Assembly: GCA_950295325.1 (NCBI GenBank)
Contig: OX485807.1
Coordinates: 22,415,666 to 22,479,665, forward strand
Source: Polytrichum commune
Lineage: Eukaryota; Streptophyta; Polytrichopsida; Polytrichales; Polytrichaceae
DNA length: 64,000 bases
Reading direction: 5' to 3'
Below the pieces are notes generated by a model. The model had not been told where the DNA came from. It was given only the letters and a program-made list of their open reading frames with translations, and made no database searches. Made by a program: the position numbers and the translations under genes. Positions 46,862 through 57,361 of the stretch are shown piece after piece (the stretch's first letter is position 1; every line of letters begins with the position of its first letter).

Positions 46862-47348
46862 TTATGGCCAAAGAGGCCGTCGATTTCCACCAATCAGAAT
46901 GCAAGAAACCAAGAATTTGGCCTCTCGACCCTTCACACTAGAGGCCAAAGTCCAAGGCCTTCGCTCTCCAAAATACCTACATGGCAGTATTTTTTGACGA
47001 AGGCGACGGACTCTTGAAGGAAGTTTGGGTCGGATAGGAATGGAAACCCAAACTATGGTCGAGAGGCTGTCAATTTTTTTGCATGAAAAAAAAAACAAAA
47101 ACAAAAAAACAAAGAAGATCTTGGCCGTTAGATTGAAGGGGCTATTTTGAGCAAGGAATAAAGTGGGACGCTTCCTCTTCCTTGGACTTTGGGCTTGGCC
47201 TTTGGAAGCTTCACTCTATGCCCGGCTGAAGGCTCCAATTCCTATATTCTATCGGCTATTTTCAGCCCATTTCTTTGGACACTCAACAAAGTTTGGCCAT
47301 TCAATCCCACGGCCTCTCAACTTGGACGGCCATAGTGTCAAGCAACCC
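46862..47348. repeat. Decayed Tourist-like MITE, inverted relative to 40,039-40,613
   Basis: Its reverse complement aligns with 40,039-40,613: 'ggaataaagtgggacgcttc', 'tcaacaaagtttggccattc', 'cccacggcctctcaacttgg', 'acggccatagtgtcaagcaa'. The left terminus is eroded. The right terminus ends CCC directly before the TTA shared with the next element. Confidence 0.7.
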
Positions 47349-47351
47349 TTA

Positions 47352-47941
47352 GGGCCACTTCACACACAAGGCTGAAGGCCCTTGACCATGGCAATGTAAG
47401 AGCTCTCATTGGTCGAAAAGGCGGAGACAGTCCAAGTTCACTTCACACTAGGAGGTGAAGGCCTAAAGGCCCAAAGAAAAGTTCGTGGATGAAAAGTCTA
47501 CATGGAGTCCTACATGGCTAGTTGTGGATAAGGGTGCATGGTCTACCGGAATTTGCGTCAGGCCCACCTCCAAGAGGTGGACTTGACGCAAATTCCGGGA
47601 GACCATGATTTTTTTAATATTTTTTCCAGCAGGACAGATTTCAGGACAGACTGCATGGCAGATTCCATGACAGATTCCAAGACAGACAAACACCACCAAG
47701 TAATTATCTTAAATTGATAAACTTGGAGACATATTATATTAAACCAAATCCTCCCCTCTTTTTCCGCCAACAAAATATGCAATGGTCCCGCAACATGGTT
47801 CATTCTCACTTCACACTATGCTTGAGGGCCAAAGACTACATAAAATGGCTTTCCCAACACCCATGGTACGGCCTTTGGATGAGAGTCAAGGGTCCTCACC
47901 ATTACAAGGTCACGGCTCTTGGCTCATGTGTGAAGTGGCCC
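47352..47941. mobile_element. Tourist/Harbinger-like MITE with TTA duplication
   Basis: Starts GGGCCACTTCACACACAAGG and ends GGCTCATGTGTGAAGTGGCC plus C, with TTA on both sides (47,349-47,351 and 47,942-47,944). 590 bp. Contains a 34-bp hairpin (47,537-47,607). Related copies lie at 1-104 and 60,153-60,645. Confidence 0.8.
47537..47607. repeat. 34-bp hairpin with 3-nt loop inside a MITE
   Basis: CATGGTCTACCGGAATTTGC plus GTCAGGCCCACCTC is followed by CAA and the reverse complement, with three mismatches. The corresponding part of the related MITE at 60,402-60,475 keeps the outer CATGGTC...GACCATG and the CACCTCCAAGAGG-like centre but has lost pairing between. Confidence 0.85.
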
Positions 47942-48239
47942 TTAGACTCAGAGCCCGATGCAAAAATACAAGAGTCCAAATTAAAGAGATGATTATCTTT
48001 CTTTTCAAATGTTCCACATGGTCTAGTCTATTGCAGACTTGCCAGATATTTGGGCCACATAAATTCTTTAGAGCCCACATGGTCCAAAGATACGGCCATA
48101 ATGCTAATAATGTAAGGAGTGCCATAATGCTAATCGAATTTGCGATAATTCTAACGGTGGTTACAATATATGAGAAAAACCACCAACTTCTAAGTTATGA
48201 CCCCGTTCTATTAACTAGTTTAGTGTTGTAGATATGTGT

Positions 48240-48420
48240 AGTTCGATGTTTGTTGATCCTTAATTGGACACCTATGTTTGAGTGGTGTGTGGTCGGGTGT
48301 GAGCCCAAGAGTCTATCATGTAAACATGTGTGTTGGAAAGGGATTGGGCTATGTGCTCAAAGTTTTCTAACATTTTAAACACGATAATCAACATAATGGA
48401 GTGACCTATGTGATCATCCT
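48240..48420 (-). repeat. Family B repeat, reversed partial copy
   Basis: 'cttaattggacacctatgtt', 'tgagtggtgtgtgg', 'aaacatgtgtgttggaaagg', 'attgggctatgtgctcaaag'. Confidence 0.5.
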
Positions 48421-48848
48421 TTATGAAGTCCAATGGCATTGAAATGTATGTTGGGGACCTAGTAGTTTTGCAATTCGCATGTCATATTTTCCTCTTCAAT
48501 TGTCTATGGTCACTAAGTCTTCAATATGTGAGTGACATTGTCCATTACGGGTGACTTTGGCCATTGCTCATAGCAAGTTCTAGGGTTCTCAAAACTTCCA
48601 AATGCTATGAACTAATGAAGAGAAAAAAAAAAACATGAAAAATGATGCAATTGCTAAAATTACTCAAGAGGTAGCTCTCTATGATTGGGCATCATAGCTT
48701 AGTATGATCCACCACAAGTGCTATTACTCAGCCTCTCATTGCCACTCCCTCCCAATGGGGAGAGCGATGTTAATTTTTTTGAAATCCTTCCACTCGTTAT
48801 ATACCGGAATTCGTAGTGATGACAACTTAATACATGCCAAGGTTAGCT

Positions 48849-49212
48849 ACACTAAATATGATATTTAGTGTCACCGATTCTAAGTCTCTTGCTCAATACT
48901 AATTGTAAAGCATGGTATAGTGTCACGAACACTAAATGTCAACCCCACATTATTTGTCACTCCTTGTAGAATGTTTGGAGGGATCATAGAGTTATAGTGT
49001 TGCAAATACTGTCACTTACCAAGTCATTTTTCCCATCCAAATGTCAATCATCCATGAAAATATTTCATTACAAGTTGCTAACAAGAGAAGGTAGGGTTTT
49101 GGCCAATGGATGGAACTCATCTGTCATCCATGAAAATGTTTCTAAACTCATTCATAAGTGTCATCCGAAAAGTTATCATAGTGACACTAAATATCATGTT
49201 TAGTGTAGTTGT
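48849..49212. repeat. MITE family A, third clear copy
   Basis: Left CTACACTAAATATGATATTT plus AGTGTCAC; right GTGACACTAAATATCATGTT plus TAGTGTAG. The 28-bp TIRs have one mismatch. 364 bp. No clear target duplication. Confidence 0.7.
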
Positions 49213-49426
49213 CAATTCAGTGTCATGAAGTGAACTACACTCGGACCAAGTACTGTCCATTTTGTAAGGGAAACTCAAAACAAAAGAGGCATAGTGCCCG
49301 GAAATTCCCTAGCCCACGTTGCATCAACCTACAACTGAGTAATGTTATAGCAAGTGAAGAACGCTTTCAATTTTCAAGACCTAATAGGCTCGATGAGAGC
49401 GACGTGAATTTTTTGATTGATGCATC

Positions 49427-49650
49427 ACTACACTAAATATGATATTTACTGTCACTTACTCTTTGGAATTACGCAATGCTATATTTTTTTACCATATATT
49501 TCACATTTGACTAACAAATGTCAAATCGATTGTTTGGACATTATAGAACACTATCAACTTTACTTGACCAAAAAAAAACACATCAACGGTAACGAGATAT
49601 AGCATTGTGTAACTCCAAAAAGTAAGTGCTCACACAAATCGACCCATGTC
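49427..49650. repeat. MITE family A, fourth clear copy
   Basis: Starts CACTACACTAAATATGATAT, then GTCACTTACTCTTTGGAATT and ACGCAATGCTATAT. The right side has ATATAGCATTGTGTAACTCC plus AAAAAGTAAGTG; the outermost right end has decayed. Confidence 0.55.
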
Positions 49651-49882
49651 AATGAACGAACCATGCAAATCTACCACTGTGCTAGATTTGTAAATATCCT
49701 ACTCCCACATAGGACATGTTTCTAATAACATAGGTCGATTGGCTAGGACATTCTTATGAGACATTCCCGGGGTCATGAAGCATTAACCAAGGAGTGGAAT
49801 GAAGGGCCACGATCGAGGAATCGCTCCACCACATGGCAGTATGAGCCGCCTTTTCCCAATAGGGAAAAACACACACACACAC

Positions 49883-51741
49883 TGTGAGGCCAAACCCCCC
49901 ACCCTTAAGCGTCCGTAGTCCGAGTAGTGGGTTTGGGCTCACATTCCTCCGCGGTATTGGATTTGGACTTGGATGAGTCCATAGTGCAAGGTTCACCCTT
50001 CAAGTGGTCTTGGATTTAACTTTGGTCTTTGCTTCCTTTGTCTTGCCATCGCGAGAGTGCTCCACATTCTCCATTAAGTTGTGCACGTGGTTTATTTTTA
50101 AAGAGAGGATGCAAGTGTTAAAAAAAACACTATTCTCTATAGTCAATCTCAAATACATTTACTTGTGAAAGCCACACATAACACTAACTAGCATAATGTA
50201 ACTAACTACTTGTCTATGAGCTAATTAGGTAGGCTATCTACTAAGCTCCTTCATGAACCCATCTCTTTACTTTCTAATTACATAAACCTAGCTCCTTCAT
50301 AAACCCAGCTCCTTCATGAACCCAGCTCCTTAGCTTCTAACTAAACAAACCCAGGTCCTTCATAAACCCAGCTCTTTACTTTCTAACTAAACAAACCCAG
50401 CTCCTTCATAAACCCAGCTCCTTCATGAACCCAGCTCCTTAGCTTCTAACTAAACAAACCCAGGTCCTTCATAAACCCAGCTCTTTACTTTCTAACTAAA
50501 CAAACCCAGCTCCTTCATGAACCCACAACTTTGTAGTTGTAATCCCCAACTACCTCACTAATTATTCAAGCCCTTAACTAATCTTCCTACCTAATTTCCC
50601 TAATTCTACTAACAACCCCTTTCTAATCACACAATTCTTCTCTAATCCTAAAATCCTAAAATCCTAGAGAGGAGAGGGGGAGAGAGAATTTCCTAACTTC
50701 ACTAAGACTAACTAATCCACACAAGTATATTTTTGCACTCATCACAACATCAAGTGCTCAACTCTTAAACATGGAACTTGCAACCACGTGTATTCAAAAC
50801 ATGAACTTTAAGTACCACAAATTGGAATCATGAATTAACTTTAAAATCCTTCACGTCAACACTAATTCTACCAAGAGGTCAAGCCCTCTTCAAGGCTAAC
50901 AAGCCTTGGCTCTCAAACTAAAAACTAAGCACACACATGTGCTCCAATATGGCTTCCCACACCCACACTTATAACTCGTGGGGTGCCTTGGAGCACAAAG
51001 GAAAGAGAGGAGGAGTGAGGGAAGAATGAGGGATTATATAGTAAGCTTGAGGGGGTGAGCACCCTCAAGGCTCACGATAAGCCCTTGAGATTTCCTCCTA
51101 CTTAGTAGGCGCCAATCCTATCTTCTAAGTCTTCCTCCCTCAAATGATCAACAAGGATCCTAATTCGAACATTTAACTAGCCTTGGCTTTCTACCTACCA
51201 CACTTTACCAAACTTGGGATGCTTCAACCCAAACTTAGCCTCCTTCGCTTTCCGCCGCCATAACTTTCTCCCCTTACTTTCCCAAATCGTCGCTCACCAC
51301 TTAATTCAAACCACGATGCTTAACTCGTGATTTGATTGGTGCTTTGAGAATTTGCTTATCCTCCACCTTGCATTCTTCCTTGGGCCTTCCCCATTAAGTG
51401 GCCATGATGAGGTGGTCCACTTGTGCGCTCCATGTGATCCTCCATTCATCCCAATTCGAATGCACTTGCCTCTTGAGTCACTTTGGTTGTCTCCATCCAT
51501 TTGTACTAGCCTACTCACTAACTACTCAATCCAAGTTCTCCTTACCTATCCTCATTCACTCAAATCCTTCCGAAGGTAAAAACACAATAACAACTCGCAT
51601 CCTAGCCTCTTACAACATGGTACTTCTAAGACTAACATTTCACTCTTTTTATATTTTTGTGAAGTAACATGCTACTTCAAAGTGCATCAACTAACGTTTC
51701 AAGGGTCTAAGACTAAATGTGGGCACCCTTTTGGGCTCACA
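49883..51741 (-). repeat. 3' LTR of the gypsy element
   Basis: 1,859 bp, TG...CA. Holds tandem 17- and 29-bp words (109-bp higher unit) at 50,243-50,526, a G-rich purine tract near 50,668, and a TATA-like TATATAAT on the minus strand at 51,033-51,040. Short frames at 51,306-51,579 recur identically in the other LTR and are not genes. Confidence 0.95.
50243..50526. repeat. Tandem repeat in the LTR (109-bp unit, about 2.5 copies)
   Basis: The unit combines 'agctccttcataaaccc' words (17 bp) and 'agctccttagcttctaacta' plus 'aacaaaccc' words (29 bp). Identical array at 58,631-58,914 in the 5' LTR. Confidence 0.9.
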
Positions 51742-51802
51742 TAATTGGCGACCATCGGGGGATGAATCCAAACATCTCTTGTTCCAAGGGTAAGTTGCCT
51801 AG

Positions 51803-54800
51803 TCAAGCTCGGTACTCCTTACATCTACTTCCCGATGTACGGGTAGGAAAGAGCTCACCATTCAACGTTTCCAATTGAATTGAATTATTAGGAAAGACCT
51901 CATAGACAAGGTAAGGTCCTAACCATACCGCATTGAATTTCGCCGGAAATTCAAGCTTTCGTGCGTCTTGAATCATGACCATCATTCCCGGTGTTAGGGC
52001 CCTTCTCTTATGTCGTTTGTCGAAAGTAATCTTTCTCCTTCTTTGGATTGCCTCAATATGTTGAGCCGCCATTCTCCTCCCTTCGTCAAGTGCTTCCAAA
52101 TCGGTTAGTCGATTTCGTAAGGATTGACTTTCGGTAAGTCTCGTACTCACGGCCACCCTAAGTGACTCGACTTCATATTCGATTGGTAGTGTCGCTTCAA
52201 GACCATAGACTAAGGAAAATGGTGTAGCACGCGTAGTTACCTTATAGGTTGTACGGTATGCCCAAAGTGCCGCCGTTAGTTTCGTATCCCAATCCCGCTT
52301 CGAGTCTATAACCGTCTTGCGTAGTATACTCACCAAAATTCCGTTAACCCTTTCCGTTTGTCCATTGGTTTGTGGGTGGTAGGGAGTAGTCTTCCGGTGA
52401 TCAATTTTAAATTTCTCTGTCATCTCTCGAATCAAGTCATTCAAAAAGTGAGTACCCCTATCGCTTACTACGATCTTCGGCACCCCGAACCGCGAAATTA
52501 TGTTTTCGTACATAAATGTTGCCGCGTGTTCCGCCGTGTCGGTCTTCACCGCTTTGGCTTCCGCCCACTTGGTGAGGTACTCGGTTGCCACCACAATATA
52601 TTTCATTCCTTTTGAAGATTGGGGATGGACCTCACCCACATAGTCGATGCCCCATTTTTCGAAAGGAATTAAGGGTAATGATACATGTAAAGGCATCTCC
52701 ATTCTAAGGTCGTTTCGGGCATACCGTTGGCAAGCGTCGCATTTCCTTACATAGTCATGGGCGTCCTTAAATAGTGTAGGCCAAAAGTAGCCCGCTCTAA
52801 GTATTTTTTGCCCGGTGAGTTGACCCGAGAAGTGACCGCCGCAAGCGCTATCGTGGCAAGCGATTAAAATCGCTTCAACCTCCGTTTTTGACACGCATCG
52901 TCGTAAAATACCATCGGACCCCCTTCTAAACAACCTATGGCCCACTACAACAAATTGCCTACTATTTACCCTCACCTTCCTTCTCTCTTCTTTTGTCCAC
53001 TCTTTGGGCAACTTGTGGGTTGTTAGAAATTCCACTATGCCCGCATACCACTCCGGTGTAGAAGTGACCACAAAGAGGCTATCATCTACTAACATATCAT
53101 TTACCGGATTTTTTCCTATCTCCTCCGACAACCTAGACAAGTGGTCCGCTTGTAAATGCATACGACCCGGTTTATATTCCACCGCGTAGTCGAATTCTTC
53201 TAATAACAAAACCCACCTAGCTAACCTACCACTTAACTCAGCCTTGTTAATTAGATACTTGATAGCCATGTGGTCAACAAAAAATACAACCGGGTTGCAC
53301 ATGAGGTAATGCCTAAACTTTTTAACGGAAAACACCATGGCTAGGCACTCCCTCTCCGTTGTAGAGTAGTTTCTTTCGGCGGGGGTCAATTGCTTACTCG
53401 CATAAGCTATAGGTTGATCCTTCTCTTTTTCTCCCGTTGCTTGACAAAGCGCACTCCCTATTGCCACATTACTAGCATCACAATAGACGTGAAAAGGTTT
53501 ACCCCAATTGGGTGGTATCAACACCGGATAGGTGCTCAACCTATCCCGCAATTCCTCAAAGGCTTTTTGACAAGCATCCGTCCACTCGAATTTGACATCC
53601 TTTTTGAGCAAATGGGTAATGGGCACCGCTATCTTTGAAAAATTAGGAATAAGTTCCCGGTACCATCCCACATGTCCTAACAACTTAGAGATCCCCTTGG
53701 AATTGGTTGGAGTTGCCAAGTCGCTTATGGCCGCAATCTTATCCGGATCGGGTTCTCTACCTTTCTCACTAACAACATAACCCAACAACACTCCCTTATT
53801 CACTCCCAAAAATGTCTTATCCGGGTTCAATGCTAACCTCATCTTCCTACACCTAACCAATGCCTCCCTAACACAATGTAGGTGATCATCCACATACCGC
53901 CAATCCGCTTCCGACACATGTGCTTGCTCCTCTTTGTTCCGATACCAATCGGAAGGCACATTGGGGTAATCTTTCACATCTTGACCTACAACTATCCCCG
54001 TAGACGTGGTCTTGAAATGTAAAGGCTCCTCCAATTTCGATGACTCAATAATCACATCCTCCTCTTGAGTCCCATCTACATGAATTAAACTAACATCACC
54101 CTCTTCCACGTCATCTACCCAAGGTGTTAACCCACCGCTAATCCACTCTTCCTCGGTGAGCACCTCACATGGCTCCAACAATGAGCCCTCTCCTAAACTA
54201 ACACTAGGAAATTCACTCCCTAAGCCTACTTGGTGAAATGTAACCATTACATCAACCTCGGACTCGGGGTACTCCCTTAGCCATTGGGCATAATCCCCAT
54301 TATCCCCATAATTGTAAAAATTAGGACCTAGACTTCCCGAGCCCGAATCTATAACAACCCTTTGACCTTCGGGATGGACGACTCCCACCAATGCCTTGCC
54401 AATCTCATTCTCGTTTAAGTCATCAATTTCCTTCTCCAATGGCAAATACATCTCCTTCTTCATCCATCCTTCTAATGAACCAATGGACACTATGACCCTA
54501 TTACCCTCCGGACCATAAGTGATGGATGGTTTAGGTCCACCCCAATTGACCATAGCATTCGCCATCCGCAACCAAGGCCTACCTAGCAAAATGGGGAAGG
54601 TGTCCTTGTTGGAGTGCATTTTAATGACATGGAAGGTGACCAAGTACTCCTCACCTCCCGTAGTCATTCTACAATCCTTGATCATCCCCAAAGGCGTAGT
54701 CGAACTTTGATTTGCCATATTTATGACCAAAGGTGAAGGCCCCGTGAGTCCAAGTCCCAATTTTTTCATAGTATCCTCCGGTAGTATATTTAGACTACTC

Positions 54801-57361
54801 CCTCCGTCGACTAGCACATTAGGAACCACCTTATCTACTATAACAACTTCTATTTCTATAGCTTTCACGTCTCTTCCACCTTGTGATTGGATCCTAGCGG
54901 CTATTTTAGCTTTCACCTTCCTCATCCTCTTGTGTACCGGCATTCCCTCCTTTAATGTTTTCCTTGCCGTGGGTGAAATTTCCAATAGTTGGCCGAAAGT
55001 AATATCCGCCTTGAGTGTACTAAGGTCCGCCCACAAGTCGTACCCGGTAGATCTTTCCACCTTAGAATTACCCACTACGTCGAATTCGTCTACGGGAACC
55101 CCCGGTCCTTCCCATTCACCCACATCGCTATTATCCAAGTCATGTACCGCATTAGTCCTCTCCCTATCTTGTAAAATTATATTTTCCCTCTCCACATCCT
55201 TAGTAGCTCTTCTAGCTACCCTATCCAACTCGGAGAGATTAATCTCTTCATCCGAAGAGTAATTTCCTTGCTCTCCTATTCCTACCTCCAACGGGGCATC
55301 CCCTCTCCTAGCCCTAGTAGTTACCGCTAGTGCAGGTGCTTCTTCAACCACACCCTTACCCTTCACTAACTCATATGTAATAGCATTGGTGTGAGGAGGC
55401 CATTGACTTTGCTCCTCTCCAATTCTCGTTGGGAGAGGAAGCATGTCATCACATGTGGCCTCCAACACTCCATCCATGAACCTAACATCTTGGGAGTTAG
55501 ATGGTCCCGGATCCGTTGGAGGCGCTTGTCTCCCGTTACTACCATTAGGTGGAACTCCTTGTCTATTTTGTATTGGAATGTAACCGGTTGTAGTTTGCAA
55601 GCCCGCCGGTGGATGAAAAGTTTGCCTAGCATTACTATGGTCATAGTATAAGTTAGGTGGCCTAAGTTCATTGGCCGGTACTCCTTGTGGCCTAGCACCT
55701 CGCATATTATCCCTTGCTTGTTGTTGTGGATTAGCCACCGGGTAAGGGACATTAATTATTTTGTCCGGTTGGTGACACGTATCCGAGGGATGACTTCCTC
55801 CACAATTGCTACAATTAAACTCTTGACCTTCGGACCAACATTGTCCTTGAGCGTGCCACCTTCCACAAAAGGGATGAAATTCCTTCTTCTCTAAATTTTG
55901 GCCACCTTGCCCTCTAGGTTGTGGTCCTCTATTGCTTCCATTTCCATAGTGAGGTGGCGCTTGACCTCGTTGATTTTGTTGAGGTGGGTTACCGTTTCCT
56001 CTTTGGTCACGGTTTTGTCCACTTCTACAAAATTGACGCGTGTGGCCCGGTTGGCCACATTGGACACACCATAATCCGGAAGAATGCCTACCCGACTCAA
56101 CCGGGGGTGGAGGCCCCGGTTGTTGACTCCGGATCATTAATGACATTTGATCCGTGAGGCTTTGCATTTGTTTTATCATAGCCTCTTGGAATCCTAGTTG
56201 GCTAGCACCTAGTCTTCTCTCAACCTCCTCCAAGTGTGGATCCGTTCTAGGGGCCGGTAGTGCCAAAAGAGGTGCCGGTTCCCTAACCGCTAAAGGTCGG
56301 GGACCGGTGTCCACAATGGCATATGGAATTTGGTTCTCATACTTAGCGGGTTCTACCGCTACCACCCTAGGGCGTATGGGGATGAATTGTGGGATCAATT
56401 CATCCTCCCTTCTCCATAGCCTTTCGTGATCTTTATCCAAGTTTTCAATATCTCTAGCCGCACGCTTGGCATCCGCCAAGGTCAAGGGATTCCTTTCTAG
56501 AACACCCCTAATAGTTCCGGACTTAAAAAACCCTTGAATGAAAAATTGCTTTAGCGTGTCGTCGTTGAGCATGGTACCCACAAATCTAGTGCACACTAAA
56601 TCAAACCTCCTAATGTAAGCCGAAATTTCTTCTTCCCTTCCTTGCTTCAATGACGACAATGCCCTTAATGCGGTACTTTGACCCACTTCCGGCCTAAATT
56701 CGTTAAGAAACTCCCTTTGTAATTGTTCCCATCCCCTAAAATGTCCCTCGGCATGATCCCGATACCATTCATAGGCTTCCCCCTCTAGAGTGGTAGGAAA
56801 CCACACTAACCAATAACCCGGGTCGGTTATGAGGGAGCTAGCCAACCGTTCGATATACCGTTCCATGTGCCGAGAGGGGTCCTCATCCTTGGTCCCATAA
56901 AATTTAGGGAGATGAGATGGCATATCCATCGCCGCTAAATTTTGTGGAACTACAATTGGTAGGCCTCTTGGCCTAACCAATGGGTCTATTGGAGGTATAG
57001 GAGGTATGGGCGGAATTGGGGGTATGGGTGGTGGATCCATCCCCCGTTCCTCGGCCATGGTGACCGGTGAACTATTCAACAATCCCCTATCAACTTCTAC
57101 CGGGAATTCTTTTCTAAGTGTGTAATTTTCCGAAGAAGTTTCACCATTCAATTTGGAGGGAGTGATCTCCTCTTCAAGTTGAGCTCCAAGTTCTAAGGTG
57201 TCTAGAATTGACCTAGTCCTAGGTTCGACGTTCAAACAACTCTCTATTCTAACATTATCTTGTTCTAATCTATCACTGATTTTAGAGGACCGCCTCTTTT
57301 GAGTAGATTTCTCTAGTCCTACTATCAAACTTGGTTTTTGTGAGCGAGTCCTACCTTGCAT
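51803..57361 (-). CDS. Ty3/gypsy gag-pol polyprotein lacking most of reverse transcriptase
   Basis: A single frame of 1,852 codons without a stop. Approximate residues: retrotransposon gag 190-300 (YEWYRDHAEG onward); CCHC nucleocapsid knuckle near 430-445 (CVQCGQPGHTRQFC) and a second Cys/His-rich patch near 500-530; a retropepsin-like protease near 845-960 with LVDGGSSLNIL where DTG/DSG is usual and LGRPWL downstream; RNase H near 1,285-1,410 (VYCDAS, YSTTERECLA, DHLSRL); integrase with an H-H-C-C finger near 1,500-1,545 and catalytic residues in GIDYVGE, VVSDRGTHF and NGQTERVNG near 1,573-1,670. Between protease and RNase H the fingers and palm (DYRxLN, PFGL) are absent. YVDD at 53,885-53,896 passes directly into HLHCVREAL and then the thumb. 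It would form particles and integrate but should need reverse transcriptase in trans (inference). Start is the first ATG of the frame. Confidence 0.95.
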   Translation of the reverse strand: MQGRTRSQKPSLIVGLEKSTQKRRSSKISDRLEQDNVRIESCLNVEPRTRSILDTLELGAQLEEEITPSKLNGETSSENYTLRKEFPVEVDRGLLNSSPVTMAEERGMDPPPIPPIPPIPPIPPIDPLVRPRGLPIVVPQNLAAMDMPSHLPKFYGTKDEDPSRHMERYIERLASSLITDPGYWLVWFPTTLEGEAYEWYRDHAEGHFRGWEQLQREFLNEFRPEVGQSTALRALSSLKQGREEEISAYIRRFDLVCTRFVGTMLNDDTLKQFFIQGFFKSGTIRGVLERNPLTLADAKRAARDIENLDKDHERLWRREDELIPQFIPIRPRVVAVEPAKYENQIPYAIVDTGPRPLAVREPAPLLALPAPRTDPHLEEVERRLGASQLGFQEAMIKQMQSLTDQMSLMIRSQQPGPPPPVESGRHSSGLWCVQCGQPGHTRQFCRSGQNRDQRGNGNPPQQNQRGQAPPHYGNGSNRGPQPRGQGGQNLEKKEFHPFCGRWHAQGQCWSEGQEFNCSNCGGSHPSDTCHQPDKIINVPYPVANPQQQARDNMRGARPQGVPANELRPPNLYYDHSNARQTFHPPAGLQTTTGYIPIQNRQGVPPNGSNGRQAPPTDPGPSNSQDVRFMDGVLEATCDDMLPLPTRIGEEQSQWPPHTNAITYELVKGKGVVEEAPALAVTTRARRGDAPLEVGIGEQGNYSSDEEINLSELDRVARRATKDVERENIILQDRERTNAVHDLDNSDVGEWEGPGVPVDEFDVVGNSKVERSTGYDLWADLSTLKADITFGQLLEISPTARKTLKEGMPVHKRMRKVKAKIAARIQSQGGRDVKAIEIEVVIVDKVVPNVLVDGGSSLNILPEDTMKKLGLGLTGPSPLVINMANQSSTTPLGMIKDCRMTTGGEEYLVTFHVIKMHSNKDTFPILLGRPWLRMANAMVNWGGPKPSITYGPEGNRVIVSIGSLEGWMKKEMYLPLEKEIDDLNENEIGKALVGVVHPEGQRVVIDSGSGSLGPNFYNYGDNGDYAQWLREYPESEVDVMVTFHQVGLGSEFPSVSLGEGSLLEPCEVLTEEEWISGGLTPWVDDVEEGDVSLIHVDGTQEEDVIIESSKLEEPLHFKTTSTGIVVGQDVKDYPNVPSDWYRNKEEQAHVSEADWRYVDDHLHCVREALVRCRKMRLALNPDKTFLGVNKGVLLGYVVSEKGREPDPDKIAAISDLATPTNSKGISKLLGHVGWYRELIPNFSKIAVPITHLLKKDVKFEWTDACQKAFEELRDRLSTYPVLIPPNWGKPFHVYCDASNVAIGSALCQATGEKEKDQPIAYASKQLTPAERNYSTTERECLAMVFSVKKFRHYLMCNPVVFFVDHMAIKYLINKAELSGRLARWVLLLEEFDYAVEYKPGRMHLQADHLSRLSEEIGKNPVNDMLVDDSLFVVTSTPEWYAGIVEFLTTHKLPKEWTKEERRKVRVNSRQFVVVGHRLFRRGSDGILRRCVSKTEVEAILIACHDSACGGHFSGQLTGQKILRAGYFWPTLFKDAHDYVRKCDACQRYARNDLRMEMPLHVSLPLIPFEKWGIDYVGEVHPQSSKGMKYIVVATEYLTKWAEAKAVKTDTAEHAATFMYENIISRFGVPKIVVSDRGTHFLNDLIREMTEKFKIDHRKTTPYHPQTNGQTERVNGILVSILRKTVIDSKRDWDTKLTAALWAYRTTYKVTTRATPFSLVYGLEATLPIEYEVESLRVAVSTRLTESQSLRNRLTDLEALDEGRRMAAQHIEAIQRRRKITFDKRHKRRALTPGMMVMIQDARKLEFPAKFNAVWLGPYLVYEVFPNNSIQLETLNGELFPTRTSGSRCKEYRA

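Noticed and set aside
50243-50526. CRISPR-like or satellite array
   Set aside because: Tandem words without unique spacers, inside an LTR and repeated exactly in the partner LTR.
54723-55262. 179-codon plus-strand open frame
   Set aside because: Antisense to the gag-pol frame; Ser/Thr/Leu-rich by-product of that coding sequence.
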